A DNA stretch of 6,225 bases, taken from positions 9,750 to 15,974 of the forward strand of contig MGQD01000026.1 in assembly GCA_001797695.1 (NCBI GenBank), read 5' to 3'. Positions 1 through 6,201 of this stretch are shown one piece after another. The notes beneath the pieces are model-generated. The model was not told where the DNA came from, made no database searches, and was given only the letters and a program-made list of their open reading frames with translations. The stretch is from Deltaproteobacteria bacterium RBG_13_49_15. GTDB lineage: Bacteria > Desulfobacterota > Desulfobacteria > Desulfobacterales > UBA2156. Position numbers and translations under genes: made by a program. How positions within the stretch are numbered: the stretch's first letter is position 1; every line of letters starts with the position of its first letter.

Positions 1-345
1 GGCGGTCTGGGGACAACATTAAACGAAATTGCCGCCTGCTCCGGGGTTGTCATCAAAATTTACGAAGAAACGATTCCTGTAAAGAAGGAAGTTTTAGGGA
101 TCTGCGAGCTTCTCGGTTTTGACCCGCTTTACATTGCAAACGAAGGAAAGCTCGTGGCTTTTGCAGCTAAAGATGTCTGTGACGATCTCCTTGCCGTGAT
201 GAGGGAGGACCCCGATGGAAAAAATGCTTGTGTCATCGGGGAAGTCCTTCCTGGTCATGGGTCAAAGGTAATTATGCAAACCCGGATCGGCGGAATGAGG
301 ATCGTTGATATGCTGACTGGGGAACAGTTGCCGAGGATCTGCTGA
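1..345 (+). CDS. hypE: HypE, hydrogenase maturation carbamoyl dehydratase (3' part only)
   Basis: The frame is open from the first base and ends at TGA 343-345, giving the last 114 residues of a protein normally about 330-350 long; the start lies outside the window. HypE works with HypF in the cytoplasm. HypF transfers a carbamoyl group to the HypE C-terminal cysteine, and HypE dehydrates it with ATP to a thiocyanate, which supplies the CN ligands of the [NiFe]-hydrogenase iron. The fragment opens with GGLGTTLNEIA, which matches the conserved HypE block of the PurM/AIR-synthase C-terminal fold. It then has a PVxxEVxxICELLGFDPLYIANEGK stretch typical of the family and ends in PRIC, the signature C-terminal tail with the modified Cys as last residue. 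An internal ATG at 154 is not a credible start because the homology runs upstream of it. It is the first gene of the plus-strand array, 16 bases before apbE. Confidence 0.95.
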   Translation, partial: GGLGTTLNEIAACSGVVIKIYEETIPVKKEVLGICELLGFDPLYIANEGKLVAFAAKDVCDDLLAVMREDPDGKNACVIGEVLPGHGSKVIMQTRIGGMRIVDMLTGEQLPRIC

Positions 346-361
346 CCTGAATCGTTGGAAT

Positions 362-1393
362 ATGAATCATCGCCTCAGCTCATATTTTTTCATCCTGTAT
401 CTTCTTTTTTATCCCCTCCCATCGGATGCCGGCCTGTCGGAACATTTGATTTCCGGCCAAACCATGGGAACCAAATATCACATCAAGATCGTCTTGAAAG
501 ATAAACAGGGCTTATCCGGGCTTGAAGCGAAAATCGAAAGGCGCCTTGAAGAGATCAACAAGAGCATGTCCACTTTCCTTAAGGAGAGTGAGATCAGCCG
601 GTTCAATGCACTAGAAAAGGCCGGAGAGAAATTCCCCATCTCCGAGGATTTTTTCCGGGTAATGACAACAGCCGGAACCGTCTTCCGTTTGACCGAAGGG
701 GCCTGGGACGGAACCGTCAAGCCGCTGGTGGACCTCTGGGGGTTCGGGGCATCAGGAAAGAGAACCACAATCCCTGAGAAATCCGAAATTGAAAAGTTGC
801 ACAAACGGATCGGGTTTCAATCCATCCGGCTTTTCGAAAATCGTCATCTGGCAAAAACAGATCCGTTTGTTACCCTGGATCTGGCATCCATTGCCAAAGG
901 ATATGCCGTGGACAGCGTTTCGGAACTCATCCGCAAAAACGGATTTCAACACTTTCTTGTTGAAATCGGAGGAGAAGTGTATGCGTCCGGGAAAAAACCG
1001 GATGGAAGCCCATGGCGGGTCGGAATCAATCGTCCGGATCCTCTGGCCCCGCATGATCAGGTCCATAAAATCGTCTTTTTAAGAGACATGGCGCTTGCCA
1101 CCAGCGGCGACTACCGGAATTTTTTTGAAATCGGCCAAACCCGGTATTCCCATGTACTGGATCCGAAAACCGGATGGCCGGTTGCAAACGGTGTGATCAG
1201 CGCATCGGTTCTGGCAAAAGATTGCACTTTTGCCGACGGATTAGCCACCGCGCTTATGGTGATGGGACATGAGAAAGGGATCGAACTCACAAACCGCCTC
1301 GAACATGTCGAATCGCTTTTCATTCTTAAGGAGGGAAACGGACCATTCATCGAGCGTTTTTCCAATGGATTCGATAAAACTACATCTCGTTAG
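362..1393 (+). CDS. apbE: ApbE, FAD:protein FMN transferase, exported
   Basis: This 343-residue protein has the length of the ApbE family. ApbE enzymes use FAD to attach FMN covalently to a Thr or Ser of partner proteins such as RnfG/RnfD or NqrB/NqrC, acting outside the cytoplasmic membrane. Residues 1-23 form a signal peptide: a short basic start, a hydrophobic run (8-19) and a possible cleavage after S-D-A23. Family blocks appear in order: TMGTKY (34-39), INKSMSTF..SEISRFN (65-82), GAWDGTVKPLVDLWGFG (113-129), DLASIAKGYAVD (173-184), EIGGE (201-205), ALATSGDYRNFF (244-255), YSHVLDPKTGWP (262-273) and the metal-site segment ADGLATA (291-297, with D292 and T296). No cysteine follows the signal peptide, so it is not a lipoprotein, unlike many ApbE. 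The start has only a weak GGAA upstream and is probably coupled to hypE translation. The 3' end overlaps rimO. The partner flavoprotein is not in the window. Confidence 0.95.
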   Translation: MNHRLSSYFFILYLLFYPLPSDAGLSEHLISGQTMGTKYHIKIVLKDKQGLSGLEAKIERRLEEINKSMSTFLKESEISRFNALEKAGEKFPISEDFFRVMTTAGTVFRLTEGAWDGTVKPLVDLWGFGASGKRTTIPEKSEIEKLHKRIGFQSIRLFENRHLAKTDPFVTLDLASIAKGYAVDSVSELIRKNGFQHFLVEIGGEVYASGKKPDGSPWRVGINRPDPLAPHDQVHKIVFLRDMALATSGDYRNFFEIGQTRYSHVLDPKTGWPVANGVISASVLAKDCTFADGLATALMVMGHEKGIELTNRLEHVESLFILKEGNGPFIERFSNGFDKTTSR

Positions 1394-2690
1394 CCTTGGG
1401 TGCCCGAAAAACCTGGTCGACAGCGAAGTGATGCTGGGACGGCTTATGGAAAGCGGTATCATCATCACCCAGAATCCCAAAGAAGCCCAGGTCATTGTCA
1501 TCAACACCTGCAGCTTCATCGAGCCCGCGGTGAATGAATCGATCGATACGATTCTTGAGCTGTCGAAACATAAGAAATCCGGCCGGTGCCGGCGACTCAT
1601 CGTAACCGGATGCCTTCCCCAGAGATACCAGGAGAACCTTTCCGTGACGCTTCCTGAAGTGGATGCCTTTCTGGGAACCGGGGCCTATGATCAGATCGTT
1701 TCAGCGGCAAACGGGCTTTTGAATACAGCCGCATGTGTAATGACGGATCCAAATTCAAGACCCCCCATCGGAAAAGACGAGCACCGTGTGCGCAGCTCCC
1801 AGCATCTGGCTTACGTCAAAATCGCCGAAGGATGCAGCCGGCACTGCACATACTGCATTATTCCGGCGCTGCGCGGAAAACAAAAAAGCAGGCACGCAAA
1901 AGATATTTTATCTGAAATTCGATTTCTGGTCGCTTCGGGTGTAAAAGAGGTGATTCTGGTCGCTCAGGAGACCTCATCCTACGGTTACGACATTTCAGGA
2001 GCAATTAATTTGAACATTCTTTTGAGACGGATATCCAGGGTGGAAGGAAGCTTCCGGATACGACTTCTGTACGGACACCCGAAAAGCATCACCGAACCGC
2101 TCATTCAAACAGTTGCAAAAAGCCATAATATATGCCCTTACTTTGATATTCCGGTTCAGCACGCCAGCGACGGCATACTCAAACGGATGGGAAGAGAATA
2201 TACCCAGGAACAGCTCTATCAACTTTTTGATACCATCCGCTCTATTGCACCGGATGCCGCGCTCCGGACTACATTTTTGGTCGGATTCCCGGGGGAAACA
2301 GAGCAGGACTTTGATGCCCTGTGCGCTTTTGCAGAAGATGTCCGTTTCGACCATGCCGGAGTGTTCATATACTCCGATGCCGCAGATATCCCGTCGCACA
2401 ATCTGCAAGGGAGCGTAACGGAGAAAGAAGCCATGGAGCGACGCGATCACCTGATGTCGCTTCAGGCAAGCATCTCCCTTGAAAAAAATCGCTCGCACAA
2501 GGGAAAGATATTCCCGATCCTGATAGAAGAAAAAATAGGGAAAAACAGATACACCGGGCGAACCGGCTTTCAGGCCCCGCAGATAGACGGGATCACCCGG
2601 GTTAAAGGAAATCGACTTAACATCGGCTCATTTGTCCCTGTGAAGATCACGAATGCTTCGGAATACGATTTAACCGGAGATGCGATTTGA
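1365..2690 (+). CDS. rimO: RimO, ribosomal protein S12 (Asp) methylthiotransferase
   Basis: This radical-SAM methylthiotransferase adds a methylthio group to the conserved aspartate of ribosomal protein S12. From ATG 1365 it is 441 residues, the usual RimO length. The N-terminal MTTase domain holds the three cluster cysteines C13 (SLGCPKNLVDSE), C49 (NTCSFIEPA) and C83 (TGCLPQRY). The radical-SAM motif EGCSRHCTYCIIP gives C157, C161 and C164. A TRAM-type domain occupies about 375-441 with the RimO-like QAPQIDG. CPKNLVDSE and the IIPALRG continuation favour RimO over MiaB. The frame runs further upstream to an ATG at 1269, but that extension is only the out-of-frame apbE tail and has no family similarity, so 1365 was chosen. 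The start lies 29 bases inside apbE with no well-spaced Shine-Dalgarno sequence; an AAGGAGG at 1328-1334 is about 30 bases away. Translational coupling is likely. It sits upstream of the polyprenyl synthase and pgsA genes. Confidence 0.95.
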   Translation: MDSIKLHLVSLGCPKNLVDSEVMLGRLMESGIIITQNPKEAQVIVINTCSFIEPAVNESIDTILELSKHKKSGRCRRLIVTGCLPQRYQENLSVTLPEVDAFLGTGAYDQIVSAANGLLNTAACVMTDPNSRPPIGKDEHRVRSSQHLAYVKIAEGCSRHCTYCIIPALRGKQKSRHAKDILSEIRFLVASGVKEVILVAQETSSYGYDISGAINLNILLRRISRVEGSFRIRLLYGHPKSITEPLIQTVAKSHNICPYFDIPVQHASDGILKRMGREYTQEQLYQLFDTIRSIAPDAALRTTFLVGFPGETEQDFDALCAFAEDVRFDHAGVFIYSDAADIPSHNLQGSVTEKEAMERRDHLMSLQASISLEKNRSHKGKIFPILIEEKIGKNRYTGRTGFQAPQIDGITRVKGNRLNIGSFVPVKITNASEYDLTGDAI

Positions 2691-3667
2691 AAAATCTCAA
2701 GGAAAAGATCCTGATTCAGGTTAAAGATGATCTGGCCCAAATTGAAACCGCTCTTTCCAACAACCTGGACCCTTACCTGGATTTGGTTTCCAAGGTGGCC
2801 AGACATATCCTCTTTGGAGGCGGGAAACGGCTCAGGCCGCTATTGATGGTTCTTTCCGCCAGAATCTGCGGGTACCAGGGAAACGACGATATATCCTTTT
2901 CCACCATTTTTGAATATCTCCATGCTGCGACACTTCTTCACGACGACCTTGTGGATGAGGCTTCGCTGCGCCGCGGACGCCCGGTAGCCCACAGCATCTG
3001 GGGAAATCCAACAGCCGTTTTAGTCGGAGATTTTCTATTGGCGCGATCCCTCACTCTTGCCGCAAAAACAAACCGCCCGAATATCATCGGCATTATCGCC
3101 GGTATCACGGAAAACATGTCTCAGGGAGAAATCGAGCAGTTATGGCTCAAAGGGAACCTGGATATCACCGAGGCTGAGTATTTAGAAGTGATTCTACGAA
3201 AAACAGCGGTCCTCTTTCAGGGGGCTTGCCGGTCAGGAGCCATTCTGGCCGATGCGCCGGAAAATGAGGAAAACGCCTTATCGGAATATGGCCGCCACCT
3301 TGGCCTTGCGTTTCAGATGGCTGATGATCTTCTTGACTACATTGCGGATACGAAAAGCCTTGGTAAGGCGGTGGGGGCGGATTTGAAGGAAGGGAAGCTG
3401 ACACTCCCTGTTATTTATTCCTTGAAAGGAGCCATAGCGGCGGACCGGGAAAAAATCCGCAGGATCATCCAAAACAGCGATTTTTCCGTTAATGAATTTG
3501 AAATGCTTGTAAAAATGCTTTATCAATACGGAGGGATCGATTATACGCGAAGGGAGGCCGTGCGCCATGTTGAAAAGGCCAAAGAAGCGATCTCCATCTT
3601 CACCCCTTCGCCACAAAGAGATTTGTTGATGGATATCGCCGACTACTCTCTTATCCGAAAAAATTGA
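2687..3667 (+). CDS. Polyprenyl (long-chain trans-isoprenyl) diphosphate synthase
   Basis: This 326-residue trans-prenyltransferase condenses isopentenyl diphosphate onto allylic diphosphates. The substrate-binding block GGGKRLRP is at 44-51. The first aspartate-rich motif is D86-D87-x-x-D90 (LLHDDLVDEASLRRG) and the second is D213-D214-x-x-D217 (QMADDLLD). Between them lie GNPTAVLVGDFLLARS and the SQGEIEQL block. In this family the residue five before the first motif limits chain length. Here it is A81, a small residue, which fits a long product such as the octaprenyl or heptaprenyl tail of a quinone (IspB-like). Exact chain length cannot be read from sequence, so no symbol is assigned. The start is TTG at 2687, whose TG is shared with the rimO stop (TTGA). 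GGAG at 2676-2679 lies 7 bases upstream, and no in-frame ATG occurs before about residue 54, well inside the conserved fold. Confidence 0.92.
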   Translation: MKNLKEKILIQVKDDLAQIETALSNNLDPYLDLVSKVARHILFGGGKRLRPLLMVLSARICGYQGNDDISFSTIFEYLHAATLLHDDLVDEASLRRGRPVAHSIWGNPTAVLVGDFLLARSLTLAAKTNRPNIIGIIAGITENMSQGEIEQLWLKGNLDITEAEYLEVILRKTAVLFQGACRSGAILADAPENEENALSEYGRHLGLAFQMADDLLDYIADTKSLGKAVGADLKEGKLTLPVIYSLKGAIAADREKIRRIIQNSDFSVNEFEMLVKMLYQYGGIDYTRREAVRHVEKAKEAISIFTPSPQRDLLMDIADYSLIRKN

Positions 3668-3706
3668 TCGCTTTTTATGGTTCCAGCCATCCCAGAAGGC
3701 TAAAAT

Positions 3707-3713
3707 AGGAGGT
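3707..3713 (+). promoter_or_regulatory. Strong Shine-Dalgarno that decides the pgsA start
   Basis: AGGAGGT is a near-perfect anti-16S match. It lies 9 bases before the CTG at 3723 but 30 bases before the first in-frame ATG at 3744, too far for normal initiation there. No in-frame ATG, GTG or TTG exists between the upstream in-frame stop (TGA 3627-3629) and 3744. Confidence 0.6.
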
Positions 3714-3722
3714 AGGAATACG

Positions 3723-4289
3723 CTGATCATAAATATTCCGAATATGATTACGGTGTTGCGGATTTTGCTGACACCCCTTTTTGTGATCCTCCTGCTGAAA
3801 GAGATGCCGGCCGCTGCACTTTTGGTTTTTACCGCAGCCGGCATTAGCGACGGACTCGACGGCTTCATCGCCCGTTATGCCAATCAACGCACCGCCCTTG
3901 GGGCGTATTTGGATCCGCTGGCGGATAAATTCCTGTTAACCTCCGCCTATGTCAGCCTGGCAGTCCTCAAAATCATCCCCTCCTGGCTGTCGGTGATCGT
4001 CATCAGCCGGGATGTGCTGATCCTCATCGGGATCGCCATTTTTTCGATCAACGAAGTTCCCGTCAACATCAAGCCCAGCATTGCCAGCAAATTCACCACC
4101 GTCTTCCAGCTCGCCACCGTTTTTTTGAGCCTTCTCAACCCGAGCCTTCCCCTGGAACCTTATGTCCGCCTGTCCCTTATCTGGATTACGGCCGGCCTCA
4201 CCATTGCATCCGGGCTACATTATATTTTTCTCGGATTGACGCTTCTTCAAAACGGGGGGAGATCATCCCGCCATAAAAACCGAACTTAA
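3723..4289 (+). CDS. pgsA: PgsA-type CDP-alcohol phosphatidyltransferase (CDP-DAG:glycerol-3-P)
   Basis: This integral membrane enzyme of the CDP-alcohol phosphatidyltransferase family most likely makes phosphatidylglycerophosphate from CDP-diacylglycerol and glycerol-3-phosphate. The complete catalytic signature D-x2-D-G-x2-A-R-x8-G-x3-D-x3-D is present as D43, D46, G47, A50, R51, G60, D64 and D68, counting from CTG 3723. Hydrophobic helices lie around 12-25, 29-42, 75-92, 96-110, 123-140 and 147-175. The start is a judgement call. From ATG 3744 the protein is 181 residues and begins MITVLRILL, but family members normally begin with a few more residues ending in NIPN before this. Those residues (IINIPN) are encoded just upstream, preceded by CTG and an ideally placed AGGAGGT. 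I therefore annotate CTG 3723 (188 residues). It follows the prenyl synthase by 55 bases. A phosphatidylserine- or cardiolipin-synthase role is less likely by length and N-terminus. Confidence 0.88.
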   Translation: MIINIPNMITVLRILLTPLFVILLLKEMPAAALLVFTAAGISDGLDGFIARYANQRTALGAYLDPLADKFLLTSAYVSLAVLKIIPSWLSVIVISRDVLILIGIAIFSINEVPVNIKPSIASKFTTVFQLATVFLSLLNPSLPLEPYVRLSLIWITAGLTIASGLHYIFLGLTLLQNGGRSSRHKNRT

Positions 4290-4305
4290 ATCCGATTAAA
4301 ACCAC

Positions 4306-4334
4306 TTGAAATGCAGGGCCTGATCTGATAAAAA
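4306..4334 (+). promoter_or_regulatory. Possible sigma-70 promoter for the tRNA pair
   Basis: TTGAAA (4306-4311), a 17-base spacer and TAAAAA (4329-4334) form a plausible -35/-10 pair. A start near 4341 would give a leader of about 40 bases before tRNA-His. The -10 matches the consensus at only four of six positions, and the region is AT-rich, so chance is possible. The gap between pgsA and the tRNAs (4290-4382) shows no gene and no clear terminator for pgsA. Confidence 0.35.
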
Positions 4335-4382
4335 TAGGATGCCATTTAAAACCGCTGACGCTTTTAACTTATTCCTTTCTAT

Positions 4383-4459
4383 GGTGGGTGTAGCTCAGCT
4401 GGCAGAGCACCGGGTTGTGGCCCCGGTTGTCGAGGGTTCGAGCCCCTTCACTCACCCCA
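4383..4459 (+). tRNA. tRNA-His (anticodon GTG)
   Basis: A full cloverleaf can be drawn. The acceptor stem is GTGGGTG (4384-4390) with CACTCAC (4449-4455), including one G-U pair. The D arm is GCTC..GAGC, and the anticodon stem CCGGG/CCCGG has loop TTGTGGC, giving anticodon GTG at 4417-4419. The variable loop is TTGTC and the T arm is GAGGG-TTCGAGC-CCCTT. The histidine identity element is visible: an extra G at 4383 (G-1) faces discriminator C at 4456. CCA is encoded at 4457-4459. Seven bases separate it from tRNA-Arg, so the two are probably one transcript. Confidence 0.97.
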
Positions 4460-4462
4460 TTT

Positions 4463-4543
<81 letters not shown>

Positions 4544-4563
4544 TCCCGAAAAAATGGCCTTTC

Positions 4564-4597
4564 AAAAAAAGAAAAGCAGGGTTTTTAGGCTCTGCCT
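4564..4597 (-). terminator. Intrinsic terminator behind the PEP-CTERM tail (minus strand)
   Basis: Read on the minus strand, AGGCAGAG (4597-4590) pairs with CCCTGCTT (4581-4574) around an 8-base loop, with one G-U pair and one A-C mismatch. It is followed by the T-rich tract TTTTCTTTTTTT. It begins 22 bases after the stop of the minus-strand PEP-CTERM reading frame, the expected place for its terminator. On the plus strand there is no U-tract after the hairpin, so it does not obviously serve the tRNAs. Confidence 0.5.
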
Positions 4598-4619
4598 GGT
4601 GGTTATTCCCTAAGAAAGG

Positions 4620-4799
4620 TTATTTCTTCATCCGCCTGCGGAACCCTGCAAGCCCGGCCGGACCAGTTCCGAGAAGGAGCAAAGTGGCAGGTTCTGGCAC
4701 AACATCACCATCACGAACTGTCCATGCTAAACCACGAACGGGACCGCTGTCATAACTCGTGATCCGGAGCTTTTGAATACCAATCTCAATTTTGAACAT
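4620..4799 (-). pseudogene. Orphan PEP-CTERM sorting tail, probable remnant of an exported protein
   Basis: The minus strand encodes a 59-residue frame from ATG 4799-4797 to TAA 4622-4620. Its last 26 residues are a textbook PEP-CTERM signal: VPEP at 34-37, then ATLLLLGTGPAGLAG as the hydrophobic helix, then FRRRMKK as the basic tail. PEP-CTERM tails direct exported proteins of Gram-negative bacteria with exopolysaccharide systems to an exosortase (EpsH-type), which cleaves and processes them. Genuine substrates also have an N-terminal signal peptide and a mature domain, and both are missing here. The frame is closed by a TAG at 4826-4824, and further upstream on this strand all frames are broken. 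The 33 residues before VPEP (with ITSYDSGPVRGLAW) look like the end of a mature domain I do not recognise. A deletion or rearrangement that removed the 5' part is the likeliest history; a tiny functional protein is less likely. The start has only a weak AGGGCGAG upstream. Confidence 0.65.
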
Positions 4800-4860
4800 T
4801 AGCTCGCCCTTAAAAAAATGGGGCTAGAGTTTTCTGACCTCAAGCTCGCAAACAGCTATG

Positions 4861-4879
4861 CGCTCAATGGGGCGTTTTT
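4861..4879 (+). terminator. Terminator-like hairpin with T5 tract
   Basis: CGCTC (4861-4865) pairs with GGGCG (4870-4874), one pair being G-U, around a 4-base AATG loop, and TTTTT follows directly at 4875-4879. This has the form of a short rho-independent terminator on the plus strand. It could end transcription arriving from the tRNA pair about 320 bases upstream and insulate the MFS gene, or mark the end of a small RNA. The stem is only five pairs, so strength is uncertain. Confidence 0.4.
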
Positions 4880-4941
4880 ATGCAGGGAAAAGAAAGCTGA
4901 CTTGGGGAAATATTTCAAATAGCATATCTCAAATCTTGCCT

Positions 4942-4969
4942 TTGCATTTTATTGATCCTGGGCTATAAA
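4942..4969 (+). promoter_or_regulatory. Possible sigma-70 promoter of the MFS gene
   Basis: TTGCAT (4942-4947), a 16-base spacer and TATAAA (4964-4969) form a promoter-like pair. The -10 matches consensus at five of six positions and the -35 at three. Transcription would start near 4976, only a few bases before the ATG at 4980, leaving almost no leader. Confidence 0.4.
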
Positions 4970-4979
4970 TTATAAACTT

Positions 4980-6167
4980 ATGCAATACTTTAAAAATGTT
5001 CTTGTCAGGTTCAGGAAGTCTGACCGGAATTTAAAAATATTCCTCCTCGGTATTCTTTTTGTCGGCATCAACAGCGGGATACTCACCTCAAGTTTTAACA
5101 ATTACCTCTATGACATTTTCTCTCTTGGTTCCGAAGTTCGCGGATTTCTCGAGCTTCCGCGGGAATTTCCCGGCTTTTCAGTCTTTTTTGTGTTTTCGAT
5201 TTTTTATTTTATTTCTATGAAAAACTGGGCGGTGCTCGTGGCTCTCTTCTCCGGCGTTGGGATACTGGGGCTCGGGTATCTCTCTCCAACTCTAACACTT
5301 ATGACCTTTTTCATGGTCATCTGGAGCCTTGGGGATCATCTCTTCATGACTGTCGAAAGCTCTGTTGGACTCGCGCTTTCTCAGGCGAACAAGGAAGGGA
5401 AAAGGCTCGGGCAGCTGAGCGGCGCGAGGAACTTCTCTGCAATACTTGGCTCCTCGATAGTTTTCATTGGTTTCTCGAAATTCCATATAACCTATCATAC
5501 CCTTTATCTCATTGCCTTTGTAGTTGCCATAATTGCAGCATATCTTTTTTCAAGACTCAAATTGCAGTCCCAGGCAACTATAAAAAAGATAAAATTCATC
5601 TATAGAAAGGAATATAATCTATACTATGCCCTGAATGTTCTTTTTGGGGTTAGAAAGCAGATGTTTTTGACTTTTAGCCCTTGGGTTCTAATCAGCGTTT
5701 TCGGCACAAAACCCGAGACAATTGCAATGCTTATAATCATAGCTTCAGTTCTAGGTGTTTTTTTCAGACAGGCTTTTGGGGAGCTCACTGACAGATATGG
5801 TGAAGCAAAAATGCTCAAGGCTGATGCCCTTTTCATGGTTGTAATCTGCCTTGGTTTTGCTTTTTCAAAAAATGTATATTTGCTGTATTCACTCTTTATA
5901 ATCGATAATCTCATGTTTGCCACAAGGATTGCGAGAACCACGTATTTGAATAAAATCGTAAGGGAAAAAACGGACCTTGCCCCCACGCTTTCACTTGGGG
6001 TGACAATCGATCATCTCTTTTCAATGACGGCACCCATGGTTGGAGGACTACTCTGGGTGAAATACGGCTACAGCTCGGTGTTTCTCGCGACTATAGCGGT
6101 TGCAGCACTGAATTTCTTTGCGGCATCACGGATTCAATATGAAAGCGACGCGTTTCTGAGACAATGA
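4980..6167 (+). CDS. MFS transporter, 12 transmembrane helices, substrate unknown
   Basis: This 395-residue membrane protein has the size and layout of a major facilitator. About twelve hydrophobic segments are visible, near 19-38, 64-80, 82-102, 104-124, 150-166, 173-192, 226-242, 246-265, 282-296, 298-314, 336-358 and 364-383, with a basic central loop around 193-210. The clearest family mark is a motif-A sequence in the second half, G267-E-L-T-D271-R-Y-G274-E-A-K-M-L. The first half has the ELPREFPGF segment (58-66) in place of a standard motif A. The substrate cannot be inferred and no neighbouring pathway helps. ATG 4980 is chosen because an in-frame stop lies at 4953-4955 and no other start precedes the first helix; no Shine-Dalgarno is present. 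The gene is noticeably AT-rich: 5581-5640 has 15 G or C in 60 bases, unlike the hypE-pgsA block, which suggests a separate origin. Confidence 0.85.
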   Translation: MQYFKNVLVRFRKSDRNLKIFLLGILFVGINSGILTSSFNNYLYDIFSLGSEVRGFLELPREFPGFSVFFVFSIFYFISMKNWAVLVALFSGVGILGLGYLSPTLTLMTFFMVIWSLGDHLFMTVESSVGLALSQANKEGKRLGQLSGARNFSAILGSSIVFIGFSKFHITYHTLYLIAFVVAIIAAYLFSRLKLQSQATIKKIKFIYRKEYNLYYALNVLFGVRKQMFLTFSPWVLISVFGTKPETIAMLIIIASVLGVFFRQAFGELTDRYGEAKMLKADALFMVVICLGFAFSKNVYLLYSLFIIDNLMFATRIARTTYLNKIVREKTDLAPTLSLGVTIDHLFSMTAPMVGGLLWVKYGYSSVFLATIAVAALNFFAASRIQYESDAFLRQ

Positions 6168-6201
6168 TCCAAATCAGGGAGGAATTACACTACAGGTTGT
6201 A

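Larger units (their letters stand above)
4800..4979. other. Gene-free stretch before the MFS gene
   Basis: No convincing gene lies here. The plus strand has a 34-codon frame (ATG 4818 to TAG 4920-4922) beginning MGLEFSDLKLANSYAL with no ribosome binding site; it overlaps a terminator-like hairpin and I do not recognise it. A perfect 10-base palindrome, GAAATATTTC, occurs at 4907-4916, where a repressor could bind, though this is unsupported. The rest is AT-rich leader with a promoter-like pair at its right end. Confidence 0.4.

Noticed and set aside
1269..1364. Upstream extension of rimO to ATG 1269
   Set aside because: The extra 32 residues are the out-of-frame reading of the apbE tail, with no resemblance to the MTTase N-terminus; RimO normally begins just before the SLGCPKN block, as from 1365.
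478..2806. Several open frames antisense or out of phase within apbE, rimO and the prenyl synthase gene
   Set aside because: They overlap strongly recognisable genes throughout, lack family features or credible ribosome binding sites, and are explained as shadow frames.
3165..4138. Minus-strand open frames across the prenyl synthase and pgsA genes
   Set aside because: The plus-strand genes have complete catalytic motifs over the same interval; the antisense translations are low-complexity or featureless.
4818..4922. tmRNA-like reading because of an ANSYAL peptide resembling an ssrA tag
   Set aside because: There is no tRNA-like acceptor/T-arm half, no CCA end and no matching 5' partner strand; the similarity is a few residues only.
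5292..5986. Minus-strand frames inside the MFS gene
   Set aside because: The plus strand encodes a continuous twelve-helix protein with motif A here; the antisense frames show no recognisable features.
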